A stretch of DNA of 64,000 nucleotides from Papaver somniferum (taxonomy: Eukaryota > Streptophyta > Magnoliopsida > Ranunculales > Papaveraceae), in the NCBI RefSeq assembly GCF_003573695.1, contig NC_039363.1:124355302-124419301 (forward strand), given 5' to 3'. The translations under genes and the position numbers were made by a program. The notes under the pieces were generated by a model. It saw only the letters and a program-made list of their open reading frames with translations. It was not told where the DNA came from and searched no databases. The number at the start of each line of letters is the position of its first letter. The stretch's first letter is position 1. Positions 30,841-43,426 of this stretch are shown one piece after another.

Positions 30841-31588
30841 GTAGCCACCTTATGTGTAATACCATATTTCTTCATCAAAAGCCTAAAAGGTCCATTACAA
30901 AAGTGCGACCCTCCATCACTAATTATAGCTCGCGGTGTACCAAAACGTATAAGTATATTATCTTTCAAGAACTCAATCACAACCCCATGGTCATTAGTCT
31001 TACACGCAACCGCCTCAATCCACTTAGAGACATAGTCTACAGCGACAAGGATGTATAAGTTACCAAAATAATTAGGAAACGGACCCATAAAGTCAATACC
31101 CCACACATCAAAGACCTCAACAATTAGAATCGGGTTCAAGGGCATCATGTTCCTACGGAAAATGGTTCCTAATTTCTGGTAACGCTCACAAGTAACACAG
31201 TGACTATGGGAGTCTTTAAACAACGAAGGCCAATAGAATCCACACTGCAATATCTTAGCAGCAGTCTAGCATTAAAGTGACCCCCACAAGCATGATCATG
31301 ATAAAAGGAAATAATACTGGACTGGTCACTCTCAGGTATAGATCTCCTAATAATCTAGTCTGGACAATACTTAAACAAATAAGGATCATCCCAAAAGAAG
31401 TGCTTCACCTCGGCTAAAAACCTAGAATAATCTTGTTTACCCCAATGTTGGGGCATTCGACCAGTAACAAGATAATTCACTATATTCGCATACCAAGGTG
31501 CTTGGGTAACAAAGAACAGTTGTTCATTAGGAAAATTATCCCTAACAGGAGGAGAATCATTAAGGGTATCCACAGCAAGCCTAGACAA
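30841..31588 (-). pseudogene. Integrase N-terminal and core part of element K
   Basis: Starts at 31588 with the RNase H-integrase connector (PWYANIVNYLVTG, AEVKHFFWDDPYLFKYCPD), typical of Athila-lineage polyproteins. The zinc-binding region follows with a frameshift or stop near 31260-31355 (HDHACGGHF, then [11 protein letters not shown]). The catalytic core holds the first Asp in [10 protein letters not shown] and the second in [10 protein letters not shown]. The frame is cut at KVAT by element J; the catalytic Glu lies beyond the insertion at about 22090. The frame breaks and the 8.7-kb insertion abolish function. Confidence 0.75.
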
Positions 31589-31599
31589 GTGGTCTGCTA

Positions 31600-32916
31600 C
31601 TACATTTTCTGCACCTTTTTTTTGTCTCTAATGTCTAAGGAAAATTCCTGCAACAATAGGATCCATCTAATCAATCTAGGTTTAGTATCCTTCTTGGAAA
31701 GAGGATACTTCAAAGCAGCATGATCAGTAAAGATTATGATCTTAGAAATTAAGAGGTAGGATCTAAACTTGTCTAAGGCAAACACAATAGCTAATAGTTC
31801 CTTCTCCGTAGTGGTATAGTTCAACTTGGCATCATTCAGAGTTTTTCTAGCATAGTAAATCACATGAAGTAACTTATTTTCTCGCTGACCTAGCACAACA
31901 CCAATAGCATAATCTAACGCATCACATATGATCTCAAAGGGTAGGTTCCAGTTGGGTGCCTGGACTATGGGGGAGATAGTGAGTAAATTCTTAAGCTTAT
32001 CAAAAGCCTCTAAACAAGCATCATCAAAGACAAACTTAACGTCTTTTGCAAGAAAATTGCAAAGAGGTCTAGAAATCAAGCTAAAATCCTTAATGAATCG
32101 ACGATAAAAACCTGCATGCCCTAAGAATGACCTAATATATCTTACGGTTTTTGGGACCTGTAAAGTTTTAATGAGGTCAACTTTGGCTCTATCTACCTCT
32201 ATACCCTTCCAAGATACGATATGCCCTAGAACAATTCCTGAACAAACCATTAAGTGACATTTGTCCCAATTAAGCACTAAATTCTTTTCCTTACACCTAG
32301 TCAAAACTAATGACAAATGATGCAAGAGCTCATAGAAAGAAGAACCAAACACCGAAAAATCATCCATAAAGACCTCTAAGAACCGTTCTACCATGTCAGA
32401 AAATATGCTCAACATACAACGCTGAAAGGTCGCAGGAGAATTACAAAGCCCGAAAGGAATGCGTCTATACGCAAAGGTACCAAAGGGACAGGTAAAAGTG
32501 GTTTTCTCTTGGTCTTCTGGGGCTATGACAACCTGATTATAACCGCAGTATCCATCTAAAAAGCAATAATGGCTACGTCCAACTAATCTCTCTAGAATTT
32601 GGTCGATGAAGGGAAGCGTAAAGTGGTCCTTCCTAGTGACCTTGTTCAATTTCCTATAGTCAATACAGACATGCCAACCCTTGGTCATCCGGGTTGGGAT
32701 TAACTCATTGTTATCATTCTGGACTATAGTAATACCGGATTTCTTGGGAACAACCTGAACGGGGCTGACCCACTTACTGTCTGAAATGGGGTAGATAATG
32801 CCTGCATCTAACAACTTAAGAACCTCGGTTCGAACTACTTCTTTCATATTAGGGTTCAGTCGACGTTGCATCTCCCTAGAAGGTTTGGTGTCACTCTCTA
32901 AATAGATATGATGCAT
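31600..32916 (-). pseudogene. Reverse transcriptase-RNase H of element K (Athila-like)
   Basis: 438 open residues. RT copies element RNA into DNA and RNase H removes the RNA strand. The RT template region has [11 protein letters not shown] (residues about 84-94), the first catalytic Asp in [10 protein letters not shown] (about 121), and the active-site box FMDD (183-186) in place of the usual YVDD, as in Athila. The connection region has [12 protein letters not shown] (about 264-275). RNase H begins near residue 325; CDALDYAIG replaces the usual CDASDYA. The frame ends at 31600 through a frameshift at an eight-base A run (31616-31623), after which the sense continues as [12 protein letters not shown]. 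Mostly intact, but part of a broken polyprotein. Confidence 0.8.
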
Positions 32917-32961
32917 ACAATCAGTAGGACTTATACCCTTAATGTATGCTATGGTCCACCC

Positions 32962-33467
32962 TTAAGCTTCCTTGTTATTCTGAAAGACGGTCACTAGCCT
33001 ACTTTCCTGATCACTATACAAGTCGGATGCTATAATCACAGGTAAAGTTTCAGATGGGCCTAAAAACACATACTTCGGGGAATCTGGTAATGGTTTAAGG
33101 TCCAACTTAGGAGGCTTTTCTAACGAAGGAACTAGGGTAGACTTAGAAACGTGTAGAGGTTCGAACTCAGGTTTCCAGCCATTACTAGTGTCTATCAAAG
33201 CATTCACCTCATTACTAGGGGTTGAATCTAACAAAGTATCACCTCATTGATCACATTATCATCATCATCATCATCATCAAAATCAATCCCAAAGTGGGCT
33301 AGGCATTTCTCTAATGGATCTTCTAACAAAGTGTTTGGTAATGACTCCTCGACTAATGTTCCTATCATGTTCACCTCTTCTATGCTCGAGTCATCTAGTT
33401 CAGAGGGTAGCTTACTAATATTAAAAATGTTCAGCTCAATAGTCATATTACCAAAAAACAAATTCAT
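32962..33467 (-). pseudogene. Protease-RT linker of element K
   Basis: Two overlapping open frames (33228-33467 and 32962-33234) form the spacer upstream of RT. The first contains a run of seven Asp (FDDDDDDDN), the second the KLDLKPLPDSPKYVFLG string common before RT in Athila polyproteins. The frame change near 33230 is a frameshift. Confidence 0.55.
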
Positions 33468-33505
33468 AATACCATTTCGACAGTTAATGATCGCAATGGA
33501 TGTAG

Positions 33506-33986
33506 CTAAAAAGGGCGACCTAAAATCACTGGTATTTGGTTCTCTGGGTCAGGGACAGGTTGGGTATCTAGGATAATAAAATCCACTGGATAAATAAACT
33601 TGTCGACCTCAATAAGAACGTCCTCGATCACACCACGAGGAATTTTAACGGACCTATCTGCTATCTGAAGTGTCATCCGGGTAGGTTTCATCTCACCAAG
33701 CCCTAACTTAAGGTACACATGGTATGGGAGTAGGTTCACACTGGTTCCTAAGTCAAGCAAAGCTTTCTCGACACGGTATTTACCTATTGTGCAAGAAATA
33801 GTAGGGGACCCTGGGTCTTTATACTTAGGAGTAGTGGTATTATGAATAATAGAACTCACATGACTAGCTAGGAAGGCTTTCTTATGGACACTAAGTTATC
33901 GCTTTCGCGTACACATATCCTTAAGAAACTTGGCATAAGCGGGAATTTGCTTAATCGCATCTAACAATGGGAGGTTGATAGTAACC
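33506..33986 (-). pseudogene. Aspartic protease region of element K
   Basis: Retroviral-type protease that would cleave the polyprotein. The active-site loop reads DLGTSVNLLP (residues 36-45 of the frame starting at 33859), where D-S/T-G is the usual form; the Asp is kept and the second residue is Leu, as in many Athila copies. Upstream (33860-33986) the Gag-protease junction is recognisable (NLPLLDAIKQI, AKFLKDMC), with a nonsense codon near 33900. The frame is cut at 33986 by solo LTR S; target duplication TAACC. Gag resumes at 35556. Confidence 0.7.
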
Positions 33987-35555
33987 TGATAGACACATTT
34001 TTATGTCCGATTTGTCTCGATTCTATATATTGTTAGGGCTCATTTTTGTACTTATTATGGTGTTTTATTTAGTTGTAGGTATTTTTGGCTATTAAACATT
34101 TTTGGAAAAAATTGGCTCGAAAAGTTGTCGGAAAGCACCCGGAGGACATTTGCTATTTGGACTCTCACTTTGGATAAGGGTTAACCTAATTACTAAGGGG
34201 CATCCCATTTCCAAGCATCTGCTAATCGCACCCCTATTATGGATAAAGGGCAACCATCTTCAGCATTCAAAAACCAGAAAATTGGCGGGAAAATAGTGCA
34301 GTTAAAGAACTGTTTTGGTGATCGTGATTTGGAGGAGTTTGAGGTCGATTAAACCTCTTATTTTCATAGGATAGACTCCTTATGGGTCTAGGAATCTGAT
34401 ATGGGTGTTTAAATCGATTAGAATGGGCTCAAACGACGGATTTGTCTCACAACAAGAAAATATGGAAAGTCACGTGTGTGACCTGTTTTAGGGAATTTTA
34501 GAGTGATTAAAACGCTGTAAACCTTCCCAAATATTTGTATCTATCTAAGGAAGAGTTTAGAATAAAAAGGAAAGCTCAGAAACGCGTAGAAATCCTAAAA
34601 CAAGAAATTATCGCAACTTGGCCATGAAGAGAAGGAAAAAGATTTTGGAAGATTTGGGAGAGATTTAATCGGTATTTTTGATATAAATAGATGTCTTGGG
34701 TCATATAGAAGGGGTGTCGAGAGTTTGGGAACCTAAGGAGAGCCAGAGAAGAAGAAATCAGAGCTTTACCAAACTCTGTTTCTGCTGCTGCTGCTGTTGA
34801 AGAAGAAGAACAGCTGAAGAACATTGACCCTCGGTAGACAGTCGCAGAAAAGTGTCGCTGTTTAACAGATGAAGACATTAAGCTGTTCAGGGCAGTCTTA
34901 TTTCAGGGCAGTCTTAAATCAGCGACAAAGCAACAGTTTTTCTGTAACAGTTCCATTGTAACAGCTGTTTTGCAACACCAATACACTGTTGCAAACAGTC
35001 TGTGTTATTACTTTTCACTCTTTTAATCATCTTTTGAGCAACAAACACATATTTTGAGGTCATGATTAATATGAGGATCTAAACCCATTGTTGAGGCGAT
35101 AGAGGAAGCTATTTTTCCAACAAAAAGTGGTATATTCTATTTTATCTTTTTATTTGCAATAATTATATGATTATTTGCCTTGAAATATTATTGAATATGA
35201 TTTTTATTTGAGTGATTATGATCTATTTTGATGGAGTATGCTCAGTTTTAAGACTTTTGATGCTTCATACTTGGTATTTACAATTATTACTTTTGAAAAT
35301 CTACTTGTTGCAATATTTTAGAATCAAATTAAACAAGAAAATTGCATAAATATAAGTATTGGTTTAATCACTTTGAACTTGGAAAATAGTGAAATCTTAG
35401 CCTCAGTGTTTCTTTTAGTATTGATATCATCTTTGATTGAGTTTGCTATAATTTTTAGTGAGTTTTCTATTTTAATATTAGGATTTAAGTCTAATTAATA
35501 TCCTTCACAAGTCTGAGAATCGAACCACTTTTACCACTATCTACAAATCACATCA
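33987..35555 (+). mobile_element. Solo LTR S, Athila-related, inserted in element K
   Basis: Exact target duplication TAACC (33982-33986 and 35556-35560). Ends TGATAGACACAT and CACATCA. The first ~150 bp resembles the element K LTR (GTACTTATTATGGTGTTTTAT, then GTAGGTATTTTTGG), but the rest differs, so it is a separate subfamily, in opposite orientation to K. No internal region. Confidence 0.8.
34682..34689 (+). promoter_or_regulatory. TATA box candidate in solo LTR S
   Basis: TATAAATA in an AT-rich setting, in the expected orientation, about 0.7 kb into the LTR. Confidence 0.4.
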
Positions 35556-35560
35556 TAACC

Positions 35561-37308
35561 TGCTTAAAAACCTCTAATATATCATTAAAGTTGGACTCCC
35601 TCTTAGTTGGAACTAGTAGCTGGGGGAACGGAGCTATGGGAACAAAGCCGGGCTCAGCAGGACCTTCATTGGTCTCTTTGGAGACTCTATCAGTCTCCTC
35701 ATTTTCTGGCTCAGAAGGGTGAACTACAGCATGTTCACTATCAGGCATGGCAACCTTATTGTCAACTTTATTTCCACTCCTAAGGGTTGTAATAGAATTC
35801 ACATGATTGTACGATTTCTCTCCTTTAGGGTTAGGATCAGTTTGACTAGGGAACCTTCCATCTTCTCTTTCACTAAGAAACTTAGCTATTTGGCCAACTT
35901 GAAGTTCTAAGTTAGCAAGAGACTGGGAATTATTCTTAAAATTCTGCATGGTTTCTTCTTGAAAACCATAGTGGTTCTTTGATAACATCTCATGGTTCTT
36001 TGCTAACATAGTAAGGGTTTCTTCTAAGGTGGATATCTTTTTCTCATTCTGAAAATGGGGTTGACTTGAAGAGTTCTTAGCATAACCAAAACCTGGGGGA
36101 CGCTGAGAATTACTAGACTGTCCTTGATTCTGACCCTTAGACCAAGAAAAATTAGGATGGTTTCTCCAACCAGGGTTGTAAGTCTCTGAGTATGGGTCAA
36201 ACTTTTGACGGTTCTCAAACGTAGCATTGTTATAGATAGCATGTGCTTGCTCTTCACTAACCTGACCTTCCCAAAACGAGTTATTGGGTTCTACTCCACA
36301 ACCAGACACTTGAGAGGCTCTAAACCTATCATCGGGTTCAACAAGAGATCTATGTTTAGGATGATTCAATTTCAAAGCTTCTAACCTTCCAGACAAAGCA
36401 GCAAACTTAGCATCTGACCCGAAGTTTGTATCTACCAAATTGGTGCTACTTCTATTGACCAAGAGTCTTTTGGGGGGTTCAACACAAGACTCCCACTGTT
36501 GGGATTTTTCAGCGACAACTCCTAAAAAGGTAAAAGCATCATCAACACTTTTACTAGTGAACTCACCAGCGCACATAGACTCAACTATGGATTTGGTTGA
36601 ATAGTCTAAACTATCATAAATAATCTCTACGAGTTTTATCTTATCAAATCCATGGTGAGGATACTTGGAGAGGAGATCATTGAATCTCTCTAAAAACCTA
36701 TAAAGAGCCTCTCCCTCTTGTTGCACACTAACACTAATTTTCTTCCTAACAGACGCAGTTTTATGCTTAGGGTAGAATTTCATATAGAAAGCAGCAATAA
36801 GTTCCTACCATGTTTCAATGGATTCAGATGGTAGGTTGTTCAGCCAGGTCTTGGCTTTATCTCTCAAGGAAAAGGGAAACATCTTAAGTTTCAAGACTTC
36901 ATCAGTAAGGTCTTTTATTCTAATTTTCCCACAAATTTCCTCAAAGTCCCTAATATGAAAATAAGGGTTCTCATCATCTTTCCCTAAGAATATAGGGATC
37001 ATCTGAAGAATACTAGGTTTTATCTCGAAATTAGCCATAGTGGCTGGCAATTTAATACACGAAGCTCGGGTGGACCTAGTTGGGAACATGTAATCTTTTA
37101 AAGTTTCCATCGCTGGCACAGCTGAAGTACTAGGGGTATTTTCCTCACGAAGAGACAGATTCTCAAAACTGAAGTTTCCAAAAATAGGGCTCTCAAAAGA
37201 AGAGTCTTCGAGCTCCCCGCTTCCACAAGAAGAACTACTAGGTTTTTCACTAATCAATCGACCTAGATTATCTCTTTTCAAAGCCCGTTTTCTAATGACC
37301 TCGGGCAT
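35561..37308 (-). pseudogene. Gag of element K (Athila-like)
   Basis: Two collinear frames: 36805-37308 (start MPEVIRKRALKRDNLGRL) and 35548-36783. They are joined in the same sense but separated by a TAG near 36802, where the homologous codon would be Gln. The core contains IPIFLGKDDENPYFHIRDFE, LKMFPFSLRDKAKTWL, KFYPKHKT and FLERFNDLLSKYPHHGFD. The C-terminal part has YNPGWRNHPNFSW and a coiled-coil-like segment (about 35900-36020). No CCHC knuckle is visible, as in Athila Gag. The reading would have continued into protease across the present insertion of solo LTR S. Confidence 0.75.
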
Positions 37309-38368
37309 ACACTAGAAAAACAAAAGAAAAAGAAAGAAATCCTAAAAGGAAGGTAAGTTCTATGCAAACACAAACAAGGCTGACTCCACCACAGCAAACC
37401 TACTGATTTCTAGCAAACAAAAAGCATGATGGCTCCACTTAGATTGTTTCTAGACCAGCTTCTAATCCTTCGAAAGGGAATTTGTTACAATTTAAGCAAA
37501 CCCCTCTGGAATCAATCCGAGTTAAAGTAAGTTGAATCGAGACGAGGGAAGCTCAGTGGAGCTTTGATACCCAAGGCCTCACCGGAGTTACAAGGCGGTG
37601 TATTCAACTCACAGAAACCATCATGAACTTTGAAGCATGCTTAAAAGAGTAACCAATATTTTTCGAATGACTTTCCTATTAAGCTCGTTACCCTATAGGT
37701 CTCGTTCTAGTCAAATTTTAGGCTTAGGTTCGCGTTTGGTTTTGTTTTCCTAAGGCGGGCAAGAAGGGAACGGTGATGAAATCCAAACCCTTATCTTGTA
37801 TGGCCAGTCCTTGCCCTTTACTAGGAAATTAAAGCAGCCGTTTTCAAATCCTCAGCATATATGCAAACGAAGGAATACAATAACTCGCTGACAGGGGATT
37901 CATGAGCTTTTCGACAAACTTACCTCCCGTACCAGACGGGGGATGAACCGTTGTAGTCGACTCGGGCCACGACTCCTATGTCATGTACGAATCCGAGGGG
38001 CCGAGGTGATATCTTAATCGCCGTCCTTCTATGCAAACAATTGATATTTAAACTACCCTTCCGTAGGGTTTAAAAAATAAATAAATAAAGTCCCAAAGTC
38101 CACAGTCCAGAAATATAGTGCAAAAGAAAAAGATAATCTAAAAAAAAATCTCTCTCTCTCTCTCTCTCTTTTTTTTATTATTTTTTTTTCTTTCGCTCTT
38201 TTCGCTTTGTCTTTAACTCCAAATCTTTAAGTATTCACCAAAAGATTTGGCAAATTTTTCTTTCGCTCCAAATTCCAGAATCTGTAGTAAAAAGACAAAA
38301 ATCCAAAACCGTAAAGTAGAACAAACAAATAAAAAAAAAAAATCTAAAAACTCTAGCCTAAAGACAAA
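37309..38368 (-). other. Leader of element K
   Basis: Noncoding between primer site and gag. Holds a (TC)n microsatellite (38149-38168) followed by a T-rich run to about 38192. No other feature seen. Confidence 0.6.
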
Positions 38369-38386
38369 TCCGCGTCGGCGGCGCCA
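38369..38386 (-). promoter_or_regulatory. Primer-binding site of element K
   Basis: TGGCGCCGCCGACGCGGA on the minus strand, 6 bases after the LTR. It resembles the tRNA-Asp complement (TGGCGCCGTTGCCGGGGA) with four mismatches, weaker than in I and J. Confidence 0.55.
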
Positions 38387-38392
38387 AAAAAT

Positions 38393-39877
38393 TGATGAGA
38401 TTTTCAATTGAGTTGTAGTAAAAAGTTCGTTGAGACTTGTGAAAGCAAAAGATTTTAGATTTAATGAAATTTAAAAACAAACAAAACTTAATTCAAAATT
38501 ATTAGAAATAACCAAGACACTGATTCCACTATCACAGATGAATAAATTATGGCAAATAATCCAATACTCTAATTATCTTTTAAGTCCCTTATTTCTTAAT
38601 TCACAAATAATCAAACATATTCTCAAATATTAATTGTATTCCCCAAGCATAGACTATCAATTGATTAAACAAAGTATAATCTATCAAATTGAATCACAAG
38701 TAATTAAGAAAATTATGTAAACATTTAAAAACTCTGCAAAAGCAGTGATTGAGTGAATTATAATTAAAAATTAGAGAAAATGAAATTTTTACCCATTATT
38801 CATGTGTAAATAGCTTCATCCATTTCCTTGGTTAAGCGAGAATTTAGCCTCTCATCATGTTGGAAACACACTCAGAATTCGATTTCATTGCTCAAAAATG
38901 GTTTACAAATGATCAAAAGGGAGAAATAATTCAAAACCGGGTTTGTAACAATTATATTTTTTACGAACCAAAGAACGATACAAAGGATGTATCACTGTTA
39001 CTGTAGCTCTAAGAATGTCACTGAAAAGTCGCAAATACTATAGCAAAATAAGACTGCTTCTTGAGGTCTTATGTTCTTCGTGTTCTTCAATGGCAGCAAC
39101 AGCAGCAAGTTTCTCTGGTGATCGTATTTCGCCTCTGTGATGTTCCAAATCCTTCCCAAACTCTCTGTAACCCTTCTCTGACATCCCAACAACTCTTTTA
39201 TAGCGAACATGACCAAGAGATCTCGCTCATTACTCCCCAAAAATCTTCCAGTACACGGCAATCAATAAAAAAATATTTGCATGCAAGATAGGGATTTTCT
39301 TACCTGTATTAACTTCTCACGCAACTAGATGTTGTTTACACACTCCAAACTGATTGACACACGTTGTAGACTCACTCCAACTTTCCAAAACCAACAGAAT
39401 CCCGTGAAATAACTCTCCCATGCACGGACTACCCTGTTTTCTTCTCGCGAATTATTTAGCCAAATTTAGCCGATTCCAAAGCCCATACCAATCCTGTCTA
39501 GACCAAAGGAACATTTCCTAACAGTTTCAGCCATTGAATCTCAAGAAATCACGTCAAATTCTTGATTTTAAACTCTGCCAGTTCACTGCTCCATTTTCCT
39601 GCCAAAATTCAGTTTCAAATGAGGAAGATGATGGTTGCCCCCTATCCAGAGTATGGGTGCCTTTAATAGCTGGGGTGCCTGCGGGTTCCCTTATCCAAAA
39701 TGAGGATGCCTTTAGTACTTTTCCGGGGGTACCCCGAGAAACTTTTCAAGCCGAATTTTCCAAAAATGTTTATTTCCCAAAAATACCTACAAACACATAA
39801 AACACCATAATAAGTACGAAATCGAGTACCAACAATACAGAACACTGAGGACATTAGACACAAACATGTGTCTATCA
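38393..39877 (-). repeat. Element K 5' LTR (1485 bp)
   Basis: Minus-strand start TGATAGACACATG at 39877, end ...AAAATCTCATCA at 38393. More diverged from its partner (11036-12097 plus 19921-20316) than the LTR pairs of I or J. Confidence 0.85.
39195..39202 (-). promoter_or_regulatory. TATA box candidate in element K 5' LTR
   Basis: Minus-strand TATAAAAG. The surrounding ~50 bp is replaced by a shorter sequence in the 3' LTR (about 11803-11822). Confidence 0.45.
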
Positions 39878-41639
39878 ACCATTGAATTTCCAAAACCGAA
39901 TATTCTCAAAGATATGCAATAAAGCCAAAATCGGTTTTCAGAATTCCTGGAAATGCTCTGTCCAAATATTGACCGAAATCTCAGTAGAAAATCTCCAATT
40001 AGTAAATGCACATTACCAATTTTTATTTTCTAAAGATATGCATTTAATTGCTGGAAATTAAAAGCATATAAAATTAAAAACCTTAATTTTTTTTTTCATA
40101 TTCATAATTATTATATTAAATTATGAATTTAAACGAATAAGATATGAAACAAAGACTAAAAGAAACCAAAAAGAAATTAAAAAAAGTTAGTTGGAAGCCT
40201 AGAAACAAGTTGGAATACAACCCCCTTCTGAATGACAACACCTACCCTATAAAACAAGAAATTAGCATCCTTAGGTGTACCTTCATGCCTGGTAGAATAG
40301 TTGTGAAGACGCGTCAAGAGATCAATTGCATCATCACTGAGCTCCCCCAAAGTGGATACGGCAAGCACACCAAAACCATATCCATGAACCTTAATTAAAA
40401 GATTCTCAATTTATTTCGATCCGGGATTCTCCTTTAGTTATTAAGGAATATCTTTGAACAATAATAGATAAGAATTAATACACATGTTCAAAGTATGTCG
40501 ATATCTTTACGTTGTAAATTCTTTTTCATATTTACAATCTCGGAACCGATTTTCCACACTTCTAAACGAGTTTAGAATTGGTTCATATGATTTCCAAGAA
40601 CTATATGATTGATCAAAAAAATTCAATCACCATTCATGGGTTTAACGGTTCTACCGAACACAAGGTTCGGTTCTAACTCCAAGTGGCTACTAGGATCGGT
40701 TACACTAGTTTCCATAAAATGGCTAACTAAGTACCAGGATCGGTTACCACTATCTCATGGTATTACTTGTGATCGGTTGCACAAGTTATAGGATCGGTTA
40801 CACCAATTACTAAAACTTGTTAACCTACTAAAAGGATCGATTACACATCTTGTCATTAGTCCCACCAAATACTAGGATCGGGTAACCAATGACTAAGATT
40901 GGTCACACCAATTACAAATATCGATCATACCATCTCAGGTGATTACTAAATATTGGTTTCACTAATAAAAGTCATACCGATACATAAGTCAGGCATTGTG
41001 AATAGTTTTACCAAGATACATAAATAAGTTATGAGCGGTTATACTAAACACACATATTGGTAATCCAAAGATTTGCAATGAATAACAATACCAATAAGCC
41101 TAACGATTTCCCTTTCGATTCACAAAACAAGTTTATGAATTGTACTTCCTTTAAACGAATGTAAAACATTGTTTCGTAGGACTAAATCTTCACCCATACC
41201 CATACATAATCACAATATCATTCATGCAATTATGTCGATATCTTATATGCGAAGTTCAAAAGATAGGTGTTATACTTCGTATTATAATTCCTTAATACTA
41301 CGTCTAACTAGAGTATAATCATTCACAGCTTCGCAGTTATGTTTTTAATATAGCACGAATTGAAAGATACATTAGGAATGAAACAGTTCAAGTCAAAATA
41401 TTATTAACCTCAAGAGGAAGGATGATGTCGTCGATGTATCTCTTTACTTCGTCGCATTATTCAAGTCTTCGAGTAATACTTGTAAGTCTCATATCCTAAT
41501 AACTTTCTAACTAACCTATACGAAGTTGACTCTAGTAAATAATCAAGTGACTCTTTAAATGAGTTTTGGTTCACTAAAATATGACAATCAAACTTGACAT
41601 ACCAACGCTTGGTGGGTTCAACCGAGCAATGCTCTAACA
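39878..41639 (-). repeat. Element O 3' LTR, proximal part
   Basis: Minus-strand start TGTTAGAGCATTGCTCGG at 41639, directly after the PPT. Closely matches 45870-47319. Contains a decayed CGGTTA array (about 40670-40930). Cut at 39878 by element K. Confidence 0.85.
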
Positions 41640-41654
41640 ATCTTCCCCTTTGTC
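41640..41654 (-). promoter_or_regulatory. Polypurine tract of element O
   Basis: Minus strand GACAAAGGGGAAGAT immediately before the 3' LTR start TGTTAGAG. Confidence 0.7.
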
Positions 41655-43426
41655 AATTTTAGTGGCAAAACTCTTACATCATATGGATAAACAAATTACA
41701 AGAATTCATTATACATACGCTTGATTCCAAGTTTCAACAACACAATAACCTGCATATATTCAATCCATAAATGCCGATGTTGACATTATAATAACAAAGC
41801 TAATACTCCCCCTAAAGGTGAGATAGGTAGATATTCATTCCGCACATCTTTGTTATTTCCTTTTGTTGTCCATATAACTACAAATCATCATATGATACGT
41901 TTCTCCCCCTTAGTCAATGCTTTACTCTTTCATTAGATATAATGTTTTAGCACCATTGTCCTTTCCTTAGTGAATCATATCACTTGTTTACTCCATATAT
42001 TTCCCCCGTTTTTGTCACGAAATGACAAAGGTATGAGCAAATAAAGGACAAACCGAAAGGATCTTACAAATCTAAAAAGACTTGCATAACCTATAAGAGT
42101 TAAGCACGAAGGTTCCACATACCATTTTAGATAACCAATATCAAAACCGAAACTACAAAGTAATTTTATTTTGATATGTTATCAAGGAAACAATTGCCCG
42201 AAGCAATTTTCCCTAATAGTTTAGCAAATTAAAAATTTACTAAGCACCTTAGTTCTTTTGCTAAACCGATTGTACAAATACAATCGCTTGTTTGATAAGA
42301 CCAAAATAAAGATTTGAATTAACTCTATTTTTCTCATCAAGTTCTAATTATTCGAAAAATAACTTAGACCTTTCACTTTAAACAAGACAATCACTATGTT
42401 AGTTAACTAGTACTTTATGTTAAGGCATTCGGATAGACTTGAATAACCGAATCCTCCACTTTGATAAGTCTAACTAAGATCAGAATTAACTTAGTTTCTC
42501 TTACCGGGAATCGAATTGGACTAAACAAATGATCCCGAAAACTTTTGTTAAGCCATGAACAATTCATACAAACCAAATAAATCAACTTGCATAATTATTT
42601 ATCTTAACCGGAAGCAATTGAAACAAACATAGACATTAAAGCGCCGCAATTGCACCGAAATTTCGTTAAGCCTAAAAAATTGATACCAAACAATAAAGCA
42701 AGATAACAATAGTTTTTCTCAACAGGAAACAATTGAATCACACACACATTTATACACAAATTATGGAATAAACATCAATTGTACCGAAACCAAAGTATGT
42801 GCAATCAAATCAGGCTTTTCTTAAACAGGAAAACGATTAACTAACAAATTCGTTACCTCAAATTCTGCATACTCTTCACCCCAGACAGATATATCATTAA
42901 GAGCAAGTTCACATAGAACTCTCCCCCGTTGTATTGTCATCCTCTCGCAAGACAAAAGAACATCAACAAAAAAGGCAACCTTTACCAGAGAAAGGTTGAA
43001 AATCAGTTTTAACTAATGCGATACAAAAGTTGAAACCCCGAAACACATATGCTTTTCTGCTAAACCGAAAGCGATTCAACATATTGTGACTTTTCACACA
43101 TGATTTTCAATCGGAATCCGTTATGATCCTTTGATAAGCCTACCAACATGGGCTAGAACTCAATCCCGCTAAATAAAAAAGTCACCCAAACCATAAGGGT
43201 TCACACAATATGAGTTCGAATATTAAGGTTATGAAAACCGAAATCAATCATCCCATAAACACATAGAAATAATATAAAGCATTCAAGCACAAGCTATGTA
43301 ATCGAAAAACTATCACAAGAAAAATTATAAAATAATCATTTTATTCATAAATAATAGATAGTTTTATTCAAAATAGACCTTATTGAAAATAATCAAAAAC
43401 TAATTTCTATTTTTTCAACAGATTTT
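41655..43426 (-). other. 3' internal noncoding region of element O with repeated PPT-like tracts
   Basis: No supported ORF. CTCCCC(C)-type tracts (purine on the sense strand) recur near 41811, 41903, 42003 and 42922. Multiple such tracts upstream of the 3' LTR are usual in SIRE/Maximus elements. Confidence 0.5.

Larger units (their letters stand above)
11036..39877 (-). mobile_element. Element K: Athila-like Ty3/Gypsy retrotransposon (with three nested insertions)
   Basis: Bounded by the exact duplication ACCAT (11031-11035, 39878-39882). LTR ends on the minus strand are TGATAGACAC...ATCTCATCA. From the 5' end: LTR 38393-39877, tRNA-Asp-like primer site 38369-38386, gag, protease, RT-RNase H, integrase, PPT 20317-20330, 3' LTR. 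Athila affinity is inferred from the FMDD RT box, the Gag phrase YNPGWRNHPNFSW and the protein string between RNase H and integrase. No env-like ORF is seen after integrase. Nonsense codons, a homopolymer frameshift and insertions I, J and S make it inactive. Confidence 0.85.

Noticed and set aside
33247..33576. Plus-strand serine-rich frame
   Set aside because: Shadow of the Asp-rich linker of element K on the minus strand.
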